From IMG/VR virus record IMGVR_UViG_3300046000_003914, positions 1-33,780 of that record: DNA of 33,780 nt. One strand, given 5' to 3'. Below, one piece after another: positions 16,166 through 24,042 of the stretch (position 1 is the first letter of the stretch; each line of letters begins with the position of its first letter). A program made the position numbers and the translations under genes. This DNA is from a virus. Under the pieces are notes generated by a model, which had not been told where the DNA came from, ran no database searches, and was given only the letters and a program-made list of their open reading frames with translations.

Positions 16166-18063
16166 TGCCTTTAACTCCAGAGCAAGCAGCATCATTAGCA
16201 AGAGTTAACGCTGTACTTGCAGAACAGCAAGAACCTCAACGCCTGCGTATGATGGCGCAGGGTGCAACGCTCAACACGGCTGATGAGGCTGAAGCTGCGG
16301 CGAGGTCTGCGTATAGCGGCAGACCGCAGCAAGAGATTGCACAGGAGATCCGTCAGGGCTTGCGAAACTATCAGCAGGATAGTCCGATTGCTTCCAAAGC
16401 ATACGAGTTTGCCGGGGCGCTTATACCTTCAGCTTACGCTGCGTACAAAACGAAAAGCCCTGCTCCAGTTGCTGGGGTGTTTGCTAATTTCCTTCCCAAC
16501 ATATCCAAGGTCATTGGGCTTGGCGCGGTGGAAGGGTCTGTGCAATCTCTTGGAGGCATGGAGCAGCCATTTAGCGAACGATTCGATGAGCCTGGGCAGA
16601 TAGCGATGGGTGGGGCAATTGGCGCAGGAACTGCTGGTGTGATGCAGGCTGGTGGCGTTGCTGCGATTAAGGGCATTGATACCGCATTAGAGGCTGGCAG
16701 GGTCGTGTCTGGCAGTCGCGCTCGCAATGCTGTGACCAACGAGGTGCAACGCATTGCGGCAGAGGCTGGAATTGACGTGGCAGAGGCAGAGGCCCGACTG
16801 CTGCGTGGTGAATTGATTGCTGAAGACCCGAATGTGGCTTTGCAGCTTCGCGGGTACATGGGTTCTGGTGATGCAAGTACGGCTATCCGGGAGACGATGC
16901 AGGCTAGACCGGCGGCTACCAGGCGCAGTGCGTTTGATGCAGTGCGGTCAGGTATTGCTGCTGGATTGGATCGGAACATCTACCGGCACATGAGAGCGCG
17001 GGCAGAGCTTCTGCGCGAACTGCAGAACAAAGAATACAAGGCGGCTTTTGAAACTGCAGGAGATGCGCCACAGGCTGTTATTGATCAGATGTACGAGACC
17101 ATTGCGCGATTCCCAACGGGCGGCAATAAGCTCAAGGAGGCGTTCAAGTCGGAGACCGGGCGCGACCCGTTCTTTGTCATCGATGACCTTGGCCGGATTA
17201 CATTCAGAATGCAGCCGACGATGAAGGACGCAGAGCAGCTTCGACGGATTGTCGCTGATGAATCTCGCGCACTGGTAATCGGCGGCGGGGCTAATGCAAC
17301 GACCGGCATAAATTTGGGGAATGCCGAGGGCGCATTGCGATCAACAATTGATACGGCGGCTCCGCAAATTGGAGATGCAAGGGGCAGGGCCAGGTTGATC
17401 TTCCAGCGCAATGACAATTACAAGGCTGGACTGAAAGCTAATTCCAAAAGCCCAGACGAGATTCAAGTTGAATTTAATGACGTTCTCAATTCAAAAGACC
17501 CTGGTCTTATTCAGGCGTACCGATTGGGATACCTGCAGAACCTTCAGGCCAGAGTTCAGAGCGGCAACCGAGCTTCTGTTGTTGCTAATTTGACAAATCC
17601 TGAAATTAAGGATGGCTTGATATTTCGAACCATATACCCAGAGGATCTGCAGGAAGCGGCATTGTCTCGGCTTGGCGTTGCAAGACAGGCCAATACTGCC
17701 AGCAATACCGTTCTGCAGGGATCACAAACAGCGGCAACGCAGACAGTGCAGGGACGACAGGGAATGCTTTCAGAGTCAGTCAGAACCAGCGGCTTGGCGG
17801 CTGATGCGTTGCGCGGAGATGTTGGCGCTGCAGCGGCAATTCTTGATAGAATGATCCAGCAATTTAGACCAGGGCTTACTGACAGCAACAGATCGGCTAT
17901 TGCGAGAATTCTTCTTTCCAGTGATCCGCAAATAGTCAGGAAGGCATTGACGGATACCGAGGCATTGAGAAGCCTGCAAGCGGCCATCGTTCCTCTTGCA
18001 CAGTCGCCACTAATCTCGGCATCCCTTGCCGGTACAACTTTAGCACCTGAGACAGGACAATAA
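16165..18063 (+). CDS. Candidate ejection protein (P22 gp16 position)
   Basis: The 632-residue protein has a helical N-terminus, then a long hydrophobic Ala/Gly region (about residues 75-190: GALIPSAYAAYKTK, GQIAMGGAIGAGTAGVMQAGG). That region could insert into the cell envelope, as P22 gp16 does. The remainder is helical and charged. ATG 16165 overlaps the previous stop and has GGAGGG eight bases upstream, so GTG 16156 is rejected. It is the last internal protein gene before the tail fibre. Confidence 0.75.
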   Translation: MPLTPEQAASLARVNAVLAEQQEPQRLRMMAQGATLNTADEAEAAARSAYSGRPQQEIAQEIRQGLRNYQQDSPIASKAYEFAGALIPSAYAAYKTKSPAPVAGVFANFLPNISKVIGLGAVEGSVQSLGGMEQPFSERFDEPGQIAMGGAIGAGTAGVMQAGGVAAIKGIDTALEAGRVVSGSRARNAVTNEVQRIAAEAGIDVAEAEARLLRGELIAEDPNVALQLRGYMGSGDASTAIRETMQARPAATRRSAFDAVRSGIAAGLDRNIYRHMRARAELLRELQNKEYKAAFETAGDAPQAVIDQMYETIARFPTGGNKLKEAFKSETGRDPFFVIDDLGRITFRMQPTMKDAEQLRRIVADESRALVIGGGANATTGINLGNAEGALRSTIDTAAPQIGDARGRARLIFQRNDNYKAGLKANSKSPDEIQVEFNDVLNSKDPGLIQAYRLGYLQNLQARVQSGNRASVVANLTNPEIKDGLIFRTIYPEDLQEAALSRLGVARQANTASNTVLQGSQTAATQTVQGRQGMLSESVRTSGLAADALRGDVGAAAAILDRMIQQFRPGLTDSNRSAIARILLSSDPQIVRKALTDTEALRSLQAAIVPLAQSPLISASLAGTTLAPETGQ

Positions 18064-18097
18064 TGCGATTCCATGTGAATTGCGGGAGGGTAGCACC

Positions 18098-21000
18098 ATA
18101 GCGCGTTACGGCGATCTAGGCACACAATACTTTGATGACGCTGGCGATCCTCTTGTCAGCGGCAAAGTTTACTTCTACGAGACCGGCACCACGACGCTTA
18201 AAGCGACTTATTCCGACGTGGATTACACGATTGCCAACACCAACCCGGTAATCCTGACTGCTGCCGGTAGACAGCCAAACATCTTCTTTGAGGGTGTTGC
18301 CAAAGCTATCCTGGCTACTTCAGCCGGTACGCAGATACTTGTCAGAGACCCTGTTGGGGACACTGCTGAGAGCTTCGGTAATCCGTGGATATCCTCCAAG
18401 CGATACAGTGCTAATGACGTTGTGCAAGGCTCTGACGGTCAATACTACGTCTCCTTGATTAACGGCAACGTGAATCTCAATCCGGTTACCACCACCGGCA
18501 ACTGGACCTTCCTCTATTCGGTCGAGTGGAGCGCAGGCACGACGTACAAAGAAGGCTCGGTTGTTACTTACCAAACACTGCTCTATCAATCATTGCAGAG
18601 CACTAACCTGAATAAAAACCCTGTCACGGAGACGGCGTACTGGGTCATTATTAACCTGGCGTATGTATCAACCGTTACCTACACGGTAGGCCAGAACGTA
18701 GTCGGCCCTGATGGTGTATTCTACACGGCACTGAGAACAACGATTGGCGACACTCCTGCAAGCTCACCGAGCGACTGGGTGGGAACGAGTGCTGCTGCTG
18801 CGGCCTCTGCAACGGCTGCTGCTGCTTCTGCGACTGCTGCTGCTGCTAGTGCAAGCTCTGCCAGTACCTCAGCAACCAATGCGGCCACAAGCGCGTCTAC
18901 GGCCTCTACGCAAGCAACTAACGCTGCGGCCAGTGCTGCAACTGCAACAACCCAGGCGAGCAACGCAAGCACGTCAGCAAGTAACGCATCGACAAGCGCA
19001 ACGAATGCCGCTGCTTCTGCTAGTACGGCATCTACCCAGGCCAGCAACGCTTCCACCAGTGCGACGAGTGCGGCAGCAAGTGCTACGTCTGCAACGGCAT
19101 CAGCTTCGACCGCTACCACTCAAGCGTCTAACGCTTCGACCAGTGCCAGCAATGCAGCAACGAGTGCCAGCAATGCAGCGACGAGCGAGACCAATGCTGC
19201 TGCTTCGGCGTCTACTGCGACTACTCAGGCGACTGCCGCAAGCTCCTCTGCTAGCTCTGCATCAACAAGTGCGACGAACGCATCCAACTCTTCCTCTGCT
19301 GCAAGCTCTTCAGCCAGTGCTGCTTCGACTAGCGCATCCAATGCGGCGACATCTGCGGCGGCTGCTTTGGTAAGCGAAAACAACGCAACGTCCTCAGCTA
19401 ATGCCAGTGCTGCCAGTGCTGCCTCTGCTGCTGAGATTGTTAACATCAGCAGCGTGACTACGTTCACCAATCCACTTGCCCGCGCAGTGCAGGTCGCAAT
19501 CACTGCTGCAACCTCTGCAAGCAACGGCATCCAGCAACTGACGAACACTCAGAACAACTTCGCCACAGGGAACTTCGCATTACAATGGCGCGGCTCTGTG
19601 CCTGACTGGACTCCTGCTGCTAACGTGATCTTGATTAACAAGCACGATGGGACGAATGGCTATATTCTTACGCTGCTGACTACCGGATTCTTGCGGCTGA
19701 CAATCAACGCAACCAACTTTGATTCCACTGTTGTGACAGGCATGACTGACAACTATGTCGCCATGATTGATGTGGACATCACTGCTGCGACTACTACGGC
19801 AGCAGGGTCTGTTGTGTTTACGCTCAACGGTGTTCAGCTTGGCACTACGCTGGTTATCAGTGCGCGTGTTGAGAAGATTACCAACGGGGGCTTTGATTCA
19901 GATATTACTGGCTGGACGTTAGGAACAAGCTCGCAAGGCACTATCGCGTGGAATTCTGGGAAGATGCGCGTCGAGCGCACGGGCACCAACGGCGCATCGG
20001 GTTATCAGGCCATAGCGTTGGCGGCTGGGGAAACGCTGTTTGTTAAAACGGCGGTTACTTATATTTCAGGCGGCGGGTCGGCAGCATCAATATCTATCAG
20101 GGAAGGGGCTGCTGTCACAAGCACAGCTCTTGCTGGCGGCACAAGTTTGGCTGCTGTATCGGGAAACTCATCGGTTAGTTACACAGCGCCATCAGCGGCA
20201 ACCGTTTATGTTCATCTACGGGTGGTTTCGGGCAACGGTGTTTATGACTTCGACACAGTAACCTCCCTCGACAGCGACACTGTAGACAACACTGCCAGTC
20301 TCTACGTCTGCGGCACAAGTGCAGTGCGCTCTGCCTCTCAGTGGTTCAGCCATCGACTGTTCAACCGGGCGAAGACTGTTGCAGAGAATCTGGGGATGTT
20401 TGTGAATGGCGTGTCTTCAGTTGATGTGGGCGGCAGTCAAACCAACTTCTTTACGGGCGATTCAGTAAACTTTGAAGGCGGTACTGTAGGCTCTTGGGCG
20501 GCGAACACTGGCAACGGCGTTACAAGCGTTGCAGTTAATACTGTGTCTCCGATTAGCGGCACTTACGATTTGCGAGTGGTTACAAACGCGCTGACAAACA
20601 GCGGCATACAGCTAAACATTGGGTCAGTTGTTCTTGGGGAGAAATATCGCTTAGTCTTTGATTACAATGGCGCTGTTTCTAATGCGTGGGGCGTGACGTT
20701 CCGCAATAACGCAAGCCCTTCGTCAGGCTCTGCGTGGGCATCCTCGGCAACTGGCGGGACAGAGTGGCAGCCCGCCACTGCTGGCAAGTTTGTATACGAA
20801 TTCACCTGCTCACTGACAACAAGCAGCGGGCGCGTACACATACTCAACAGCGTTGTTGATACTATTCAGCTTGATAATTTCCAGCTTGTAAATCTCGGCA
20901 TCACCTCCGAGCTTCTAGCCCAGAACGCCCAGACTGACAACGGTCAGGTCTTGGACTCATCAGGCAACAAGCAACACGCTCTGCTCCCCGCCTCCGGTGC

Positions 21001-21361
21001 TTCGATCATGGGAGCTATCTCAGCAAGACGCAGAGAGGTGCGCTGGACGAACACATGGGCGGCAACTCAAGAACTTCAGTATATCGGTGGAGTCAATCAG
21101 GCGATCCTGCCTACCAACGCTTACATCGAGTCAATCGTCGGCACAGTCTCAGGCGCTACTCCTCACGACATCATAGTGGGAGATGGGTCGGACACAGATC
21201 GATACGTGACGATCACCACAGGGCTTGCTGCCGGGACAACGACATTCACTCTCGCCAACAGAACTACTGACGGCACCAACCTGAAGCTGACAGTCGATCC
21301 TGATACTGACGCAACGATGTCAATTGCTTGGGTCATCACCTACTACCGATTGGAGGGTTAA
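18098..21361 (+). CDS. Tail fibre / receptor-binding protein, apparent ATA start
   Basis: From ATA 18098 the product has 1087 residues. The N-terminus reads ARYGDLGTQYFDDAGDPL, a recognisable virion-attachment beginning. Three chitin-binding-like repeats follow (W/Y-x-G...V...Y; for example RYSANDVVQGSDGQYYVS). The Ala/Ser/Thr stalk comes next (about 230-450), then several beta domains like carbohydrate-binding modules (FDSDITGWTLGTS; NFEGGTVGSWAAN) and a beta C-terminus. No ATG, GTG or good TTG start exists: TTG 18080 has no SD, while GGGAGGG (18084-18090) is seven bases before ATA. A 12-codon ORF from ATG 18063 ends at the overlapping TAG. The start is inferred. Confidence 0.85.
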   Translation: MARYGDLGTQYFDDAGDPLVSGKVYFYETGTTTLKATYSDVDYTIANTNPVILTAAGRQPNIFFEGVAKAILATSAGTQILVRDPVGDTAESFGNPWISSKRYSANDVVQGSDGQYYVSLINGNVNLNPVTTTGNWTFLYSVEWSAGTTYKEGSVVTYQTLLYQSLQSTNLNKNPVTETAYWVIINLAYVSTVTYTVGQNVVGPDGVFYTALRTTIGDTPASSPSDWVGTSAAAAASATAAAASATAAAASASSASTSATNAATSASTASTQATNAAASAATATTQASNASTSASNASTSATNAAASASTASTQASNASTSATSAAASATSATASASTATTQASNASTSASNAATSASNAATSETNAAASASTATTQATAASSSASSASTSATNASNSSSAASSSASAASTSASNAATSAAAALVSENNATSSANASAASAASAAEIVNISSVTTFTNPLARAVQVAITAATSASNGIQQLTNTQNNFATGNFALQWRGSVPDWTPAANVILINKHDGTNGYILTLLTTGFLRLTINATNFDSTVVTGMTDNYVAMIDVDITAATTTAAGSVVFTLNGVQLGTTLVISARVEKITNGGFDSDITGWTLGTSSQGTIAWNSGKMRVERTGTNGASGYQAIALAAGETLFVKTAVTYISGGGSAASISIREGAAVTSTALAGGTSLAAVSGNSSVSYTAPSAATVYVHLRVVSGNGVYDFDTVTSLDSDTVDNTASLYVCGTSAVRSASQWFSHRLFNRAKTVAENLGMFVNGVSSVDVGGSQTNFFTGDSVNFEGGTVGSWAANTGNGVTSVAVNTVSPISGTYDLRVVTNALTNSGIQLNIGSVVLGEKYRLVFDYNGAVSNAWGVTFRNNASPSSGSAWASSATGGTEWQPATAGKFVYEFTCSLTTSSGRVHILNSVVDTIQLDNFQLVNLGITSELLAQNAQTDNGQVLDSSGNKQHALLPASGASIMGAISARRREVRWTNTWAATQELQYIGGVNQAILPTNAYIESIVGTVSGATPHDIIVGDGSDTDRYVTITTGLAAGTTTFTLANRTTDGTNLKLTVDPDTDATMSIAWVITYYRLEG
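18790..19440 (+). repeat. Ala/Ser/Thr-rich degenerate tandem repeats in tail fibre
   Basis: The DNA encodes imperfect heptad-like units of the type ASTSATNAA and STQATNAAAS, repeated for about 215 residues. Such repeats form the trimeric coiled stalk of many phage fibres and commonly vary in copy number. The extremely biased composition also opens long false ORFs on the other frames and strand. Confidence 0.9.
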
Positions 21362-21363
21362 TC

Positions 21364-21744
21364 ATGATTACTTTAACCGTGGACGGACAGCAGGTAGATT
21401 GCTACGGCGGCGACATCGTGAACGACACCTTGAGCACAAGTGTTGGCTTGGTTCCTTTCGAGTGGAGTACCGGGTTTCAAGTGGAGCAAGCCATTGACGC
21501 GATTGCTGCATATCTAGCTGAAACTCCGGTTCCTGTTAGCTCAACAGGTATAGGCTGGGTTATTGATCTTCCAAGCTCAACGCACCCGCAAGCTGAAATT
21601 AAGGAGATTGATTTCGTGGTCAACATGATCAATTTTCGATGGCGAGGATCTGACTACAACGGGGATTGTGGGGTAGAGTTTACGTTTACGGTAGACACGA
21701 CTCCAGCCGAGGTTGCAGCGGCTATTGTTTCGCTGGTTAGCTGA
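21364..21744 (+). CDS. Hypothetical protein after tail fibre (126 aa)
   Basis: Unrecognised. From ATG 21364, which follows GGAGGG by about six bases and the fibre stop by two, the product has 126 residues. The N-terminus is MITLTVDGQQVDCYGGD, and the C-terminal half is beta-rich (EIKEIDFVVNMINFRWRGSD, VEFTFTVDTTPAEV). It may be a fibre chaperone or an accessory adhesin because of its position, but no motif supports a specific job. Confidence 0.75.
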   Translation: MITLTVDGQQVDCYGGDIVNDTLSTSVGLVPFEWSTGFQVEQAIDAIAAYLAETPVPVSSTGIGWVIDLPSSTHPQAEIKEIDFVVNMINFRWRGSDYNGDCGVEFTFTVDTTPAEVAAAIVSLVS

Positions 21745-22478
21745 TGGACGTTTATTTTAATCCTGGCGGTTCTCCGGTCTCGATAGTCGATCAGGTTAAA
21801 TATGCCTGCTGGTCATGGCAGACGCGCACGGGAATTGAACTGAAGTATATCGGGGAGACTTCAAGCGAGGTTATTCCCGGCTCTGCTGTCATCCAATGGG
21901 TGACAGACGAGTGGATGGAAAACAGGTGCCCAGGGAAAAAGTATCGTGGCGTCCACTATCGACAGAGCGGCGGCAGTGTCATCAAGCTGAACTCAAAACA
22001 CTTCACGGGCACGCTCTCGGATAGAAACATCAGAACAATAGTCCATGAACTAGGTCATGCGATTAACCCAGCGGCAGATGACCACTTGCAAGACGATCAT
22101 GCCGTAATGTATGCGTACAGCTCAATACTGCATGGCGGCAACTACGCGCTGTCTATGGCCGACTACCTCCCGCTAAACGCTTCAGGCTCGCTTGATCACT
22201 GCGAACTGACAATGAGCCGTGATATTTACATTCCCGAGATTGACGGCCACCGGGCGATACTCAACTACACCGGAGCGGGGGATTCGCATTCGTGGAAGCT
22301 CTCGCATCTGTCCAAATGCCCCCAGGCTACCGGGAAGACTGCCAACAAGGTGGACGGTGACACAATGGCCCTAACTCTGCCGGACGTGCGTTCACCAGGT
22401 ATCAGAGTCAGCGCAGAGCTTCTATGGACTGGTGACGATCAGTGGAAGATTGGCAGTGTTAAAGACCTTCCGCTATGA
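21744..22478 (+). CDS. Metzincin-like zinc metallopeptidase
   Basis: The 244-residue protein has the zinc motif HELGH at residues 101-105, with a possible third ligand in AADDH (D112, D113 or H114), and a downstream DDHAVMYAY that resembles the Met-turn SVMYPY of matrixins. There is no signal peptide. The strict HExxHxxGxxH spacing is not met: position 111 is Ala. The start overlaps the previous stop (TGATG). It ends three bases beyond the convergent leftward operon's last stop. As the last gene of the tail module it may be virion-borne and cut envelope or capsule proteins or peptides, or may act in lysis; both are inference. Confidence 0.8.
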   Translation: MDVYFNPGGSPVSIVDQVKYACWSWQTRTGIELKYIGETSSEVIPGSAVIQWVTDEWMENRCPGKKYRGVHYRQSGGSVIKLNSKHFTGTLSDRNIRTIVHELGHAINPAADDHLQDDHAVMYAYSSILHGGNYALSMADYLPLNASGSLDHCELTMSRDIYIPEIDGHRAILNYTGAGDSHSWKLSHLSKCPQATGKTANKVDGDTMALTLPDVRSPGIRVSAELLWTGDDQWKIGSVKDLPL

Positions 22479-22655
22479 TTGCACCTTGTCGATGATGGCG
22501 CGGAAAATAAAATCAAACATGCCAGGAGACAGCTTTAGCCTGCGTGCAATGTGGGGATCAAGGCAGTCACAGGCTTGGGACTTTGCAAACGCACTTTCCT
22601 GCGGTATGTACGGAGCAAAGCATTTTTTACATCTGTCGGTTGTCGTGGTGGGCAT
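22473..22655 (-). CDS. Small Cys-rich protein (60 aa)
   Basis: The 60-residue product has a CKKCF pair near the N-terminus and CDC near the middle, suggesting a small zinc finger. AGGAGGAG precedes the ATG, and the upstream stop overlaps by one base (TAATG). Its end overlaps the convergent metallopeptidase gene by six bases. It is the last gene of the leftward operon. Function unknown. Confidence 0.7.
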   Translation of the reverse strand: MPTTTTDRCKKCFAPYIPQESAFAKSQACDCLDPHIARRLKLSPGMFDFIFRAIIDKVQS

Positions 22656-22921
22656 TATGTGCTCTCCTCCTTGTCGATGATGGTTCCTAGCTCAAGCGAA
22701 ATTTCCGGGCATGACAGGTACGTTGCGATTACTGCCGACTCCAGCAGCTCCACACTCACTATCCTGTGGGTGTCGGGGATGGCGTAGAGCGGCTTTTGCG
22801 CCCACGGATACTGCCCATGAGTTAGGCTCGGGTTTTCGTAAGGAGTGACAACTTGCGTTGGTTCGTCAATCCCCTCAATTTGTTTTTCGTACATCCACGC
22901 AACCGGCTTAATCTCGCTCAT
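22655..22921 (-). CDS. Hypothetical early protein (88 aa)
   Basis: This 88-residue product begins MSEIKPVAWMYEKQ and contains QKPLYAIPDTHRIVSVELLE. 'PVAWMY... PLYA' is a recurring pattern in uncharacterised enterobacterial phage and prophage proteins. It overlaps the gene before it (ATGA). No function is known. Confidence 0.8.
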   Translation of the reverse strand: MSEIKPVAWMYEKQIEGIDEPTQVVTPYENPSLTHGQYPWAQKPLYAIPDTHRIVSVELLESAVIATYLSCPEISLELGTIIDKEEST

Positions 22922-23322
22922 TCCGTGTTCTCCTGCGTCGCGGCGCTTATAAGTTCTATTGCCCTGGCTAAGTTATACAAAGCCATCCCGACAGGCAGCA
23001 ATTGCGCCCGGTCTATCGGCTCGACTACGCAGTGGCCCCCGTGGTAGCCGGTTACTGCTGCGATTGGCTCAGCCTCCCCCTCACGCGAGGCGATGTTGCA
23101 GCCCCGGAAAGCGGCATCCGCGAGCTTCAGCAACTCTTCCAGCTCATCAATGCGCTTCTGCTGCTTTGCGTGAGCGGCTTGGTAGGCTTGCCATGCAAGA
23201 TGAACCTCAATCTGCCTGTAACTGCCCGGCCATGCCGCTGAAACAGTTTCAGGGTAGCGAGATACGTCGCAATCAAAAGGCGATCCACCGACCAGCTTCT
23301 CAAACTCATCGCGCAGGGTCAT
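22918..23322 (-). CDS. Hypothetical early protein (134 aa)
   Basis: The start is set at MTLRDEFEKLVGG because its ATG overlaps the preceding stop (ATGA) and follows AAGGTG. A start at 23376 would overlap the upstream gene by 58 bases. A helix with an AWQAYQAAHAKQQKRIDEL coiled coil occupies the middle. The C-terminus contains MALYNLARAIELISAA. Related to short EaA/EaE-type phage accessory proteins by pattern only. Function unknown. Confidence 0.75.
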   Translation of the reverse strand: MTLRDEFEKLVGGSPFDCDVSRYPETVSAAWPGSYRQIEVHLAWQAYQAAHAKQQKRIDELEELLKLADAAFRGCNIASREGEAEPIAAVTGYHGGHCVVEPIDRAQLLPVGMALYNLARAIELISAATQENTE

Positions 23323-23525
23323 GGTTGCACCTTGGCAATCTCGGCAAGGAGGGCGTCGGCCTGATACACTGACCACTCTGCAATCTCTTGAGCGCTCCCT
23401 GATGAGTCAGGATGGGCAAGAATCCCCTGCATCGCGGCCATTGCGAAGGCTTCGCGCTTGGTTAGGCCAGGGTAATAGCGGCTGGCATTTTGAGCTGGCG
23501 CTGCCGGACTATCTGCGTTATTCAT
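23319..23525 (-). CDS. Hypothetical early protein (68 aa)
   Basis: The 68-residue product contains YYPGLTKREAFAMAAMQGIL, a pattern seen in many short proteins of enterobacterial phages and prophages. AAGGGGAAATT precedes the ATG, the same RBS type used elsewhere in the early operons. It overlaps the next gene (ATGA). Function unknown. Confidence 0.8.
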   Translation of the reverse strand: MNNADSPAAPAQNASRYYPGLTKREAFAMAAMQGILAHPDSSGSAQEIAEWSVYQADALLAEIAKVQP

Positions 23526-23534
23526 AATTTCCCC

Positions 23535-23888
23535 TTATGCGTAGTAGTGCTGCCTGACCGTGATCGGCAGATTTGTTTTAGTTATCGGTCGCCAAAGTGC
23601 TTCGATGTCAATGTCGAGCTTCACAATACCTTCTAGCTCGGCGTGTCTTTCGCGCTCTTTTTTCCGTTTGACGGTTGAGCGTCTAATCCCTTCAAGCTGC
23701 CTTCCTGGGAGCCTCAGGCTTACATTATGCTTGCTGCAATGAAAAGACAATGCTCCGGCTGTCATTCCGATTGAGTCGGCAATTACCTCTCTCGATTTCT
23801 TTCCGGCGTACTTCTGCACAACGGGCCAGATCTTCTCCCACAGTGAATCTGATCTTGTTTTGCGCTGTTTGTGTTCTTCAAATGACAT
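23535..23888 (-). CDS. Putative DNA-binding protein with HTH (117 aa)
   Basis: The basic 117-residue product has a helix-turn-helix-like segment, REVIADSIGMTAGALSFHCSK (about residues 33-53), followed by a Lys/Arg-rich helix (RRSTVKRKKERERH). It could regulate the leftward operon or bind DNA during replication. Its start overlaps the small membrane protein gene by 11 bases. The call rests on the HTH pattern only. Confidence 0.7.
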   Translation of the reverse strand: MSFEEHKQRKTRSDSLWEKIWPVVQKYAGKKSREVIADSIGMTAGALSFHCSKHNVSLRLPGRQLEGIRRSTVKRKKERERHAELEGIVKLDIDIEALWRPITKTNLPITVRQHYYA

Positions 23889-23970
23889 TTATTATTTCCC
23901 CGATTATCCAGCCGAAACAAAACGCTATTAGCAACGCCATTGCCTCGATTCGTTGTTGTGTTTTGTTCAT
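23878..23970 (-). CDS. Small single-pass membrane protein (30 aa)
   Basis: MNKTQQRIEA is followed by a hydrophobic segment (MALLIAFCFGWIIGEIINVI), so it is almost entirely one transmembrane helix. TTGAGGTAATGGGA precedes the ATG, and the end overlaps the next gene by 11 bases. It lies just downstream of the leftward terminator. Its size makes it easy to overlook; expression is inferred from RBS and overlap. Confidence 0.6.
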   Translation of the reverse strand: MNKTQQRIEAMALLIAFCFGWIIGEIINVI

Positions 23971-23982
23971 TCCCATTACCTC

Positions 23983-24031
23983 AATAAAACCCCGCCTGAC
24001 TGCGTACCCAATATACTGAAGGCAGACGGGG
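23983..24031 (-). terminator. Intrinsic terminator after recT
   Basis: On the minus strand CCCCGTCTG (24031-24023) pairs with CAGGCGGGG (23998-23990) with one G-U pair, followed by TTTTATT (23989-23983). This is a 9-bp stem and a U-rich tail 12 bases after the recT stop. The loop is long (24 bases), so efficiency may be partial and allow or regulate transcription of the genes that follow. Confidence 0.75.
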
Positions 24032-24042
24032 GGACGTGCTCG

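Noticed and set aside
18721-19119. 132-residue Ala/Val-rich ORF on the minus strand, and the 209-residue Leu/Arg-rich plus-frame ORF at 18744-19373
   Set aside because: Both are by-products of the Ala/Ser/Thr repeat region of the tail fibre; their composition is what the repeat gives in other frames.
22959-23372. Plus-strand ORF of 137 residues
   Set aside because: It is antisense to the well-supported leftward genes that overlap by ATGA and have good RBSs; its Arg/Pro/His-rich product resembles a shadow frame.
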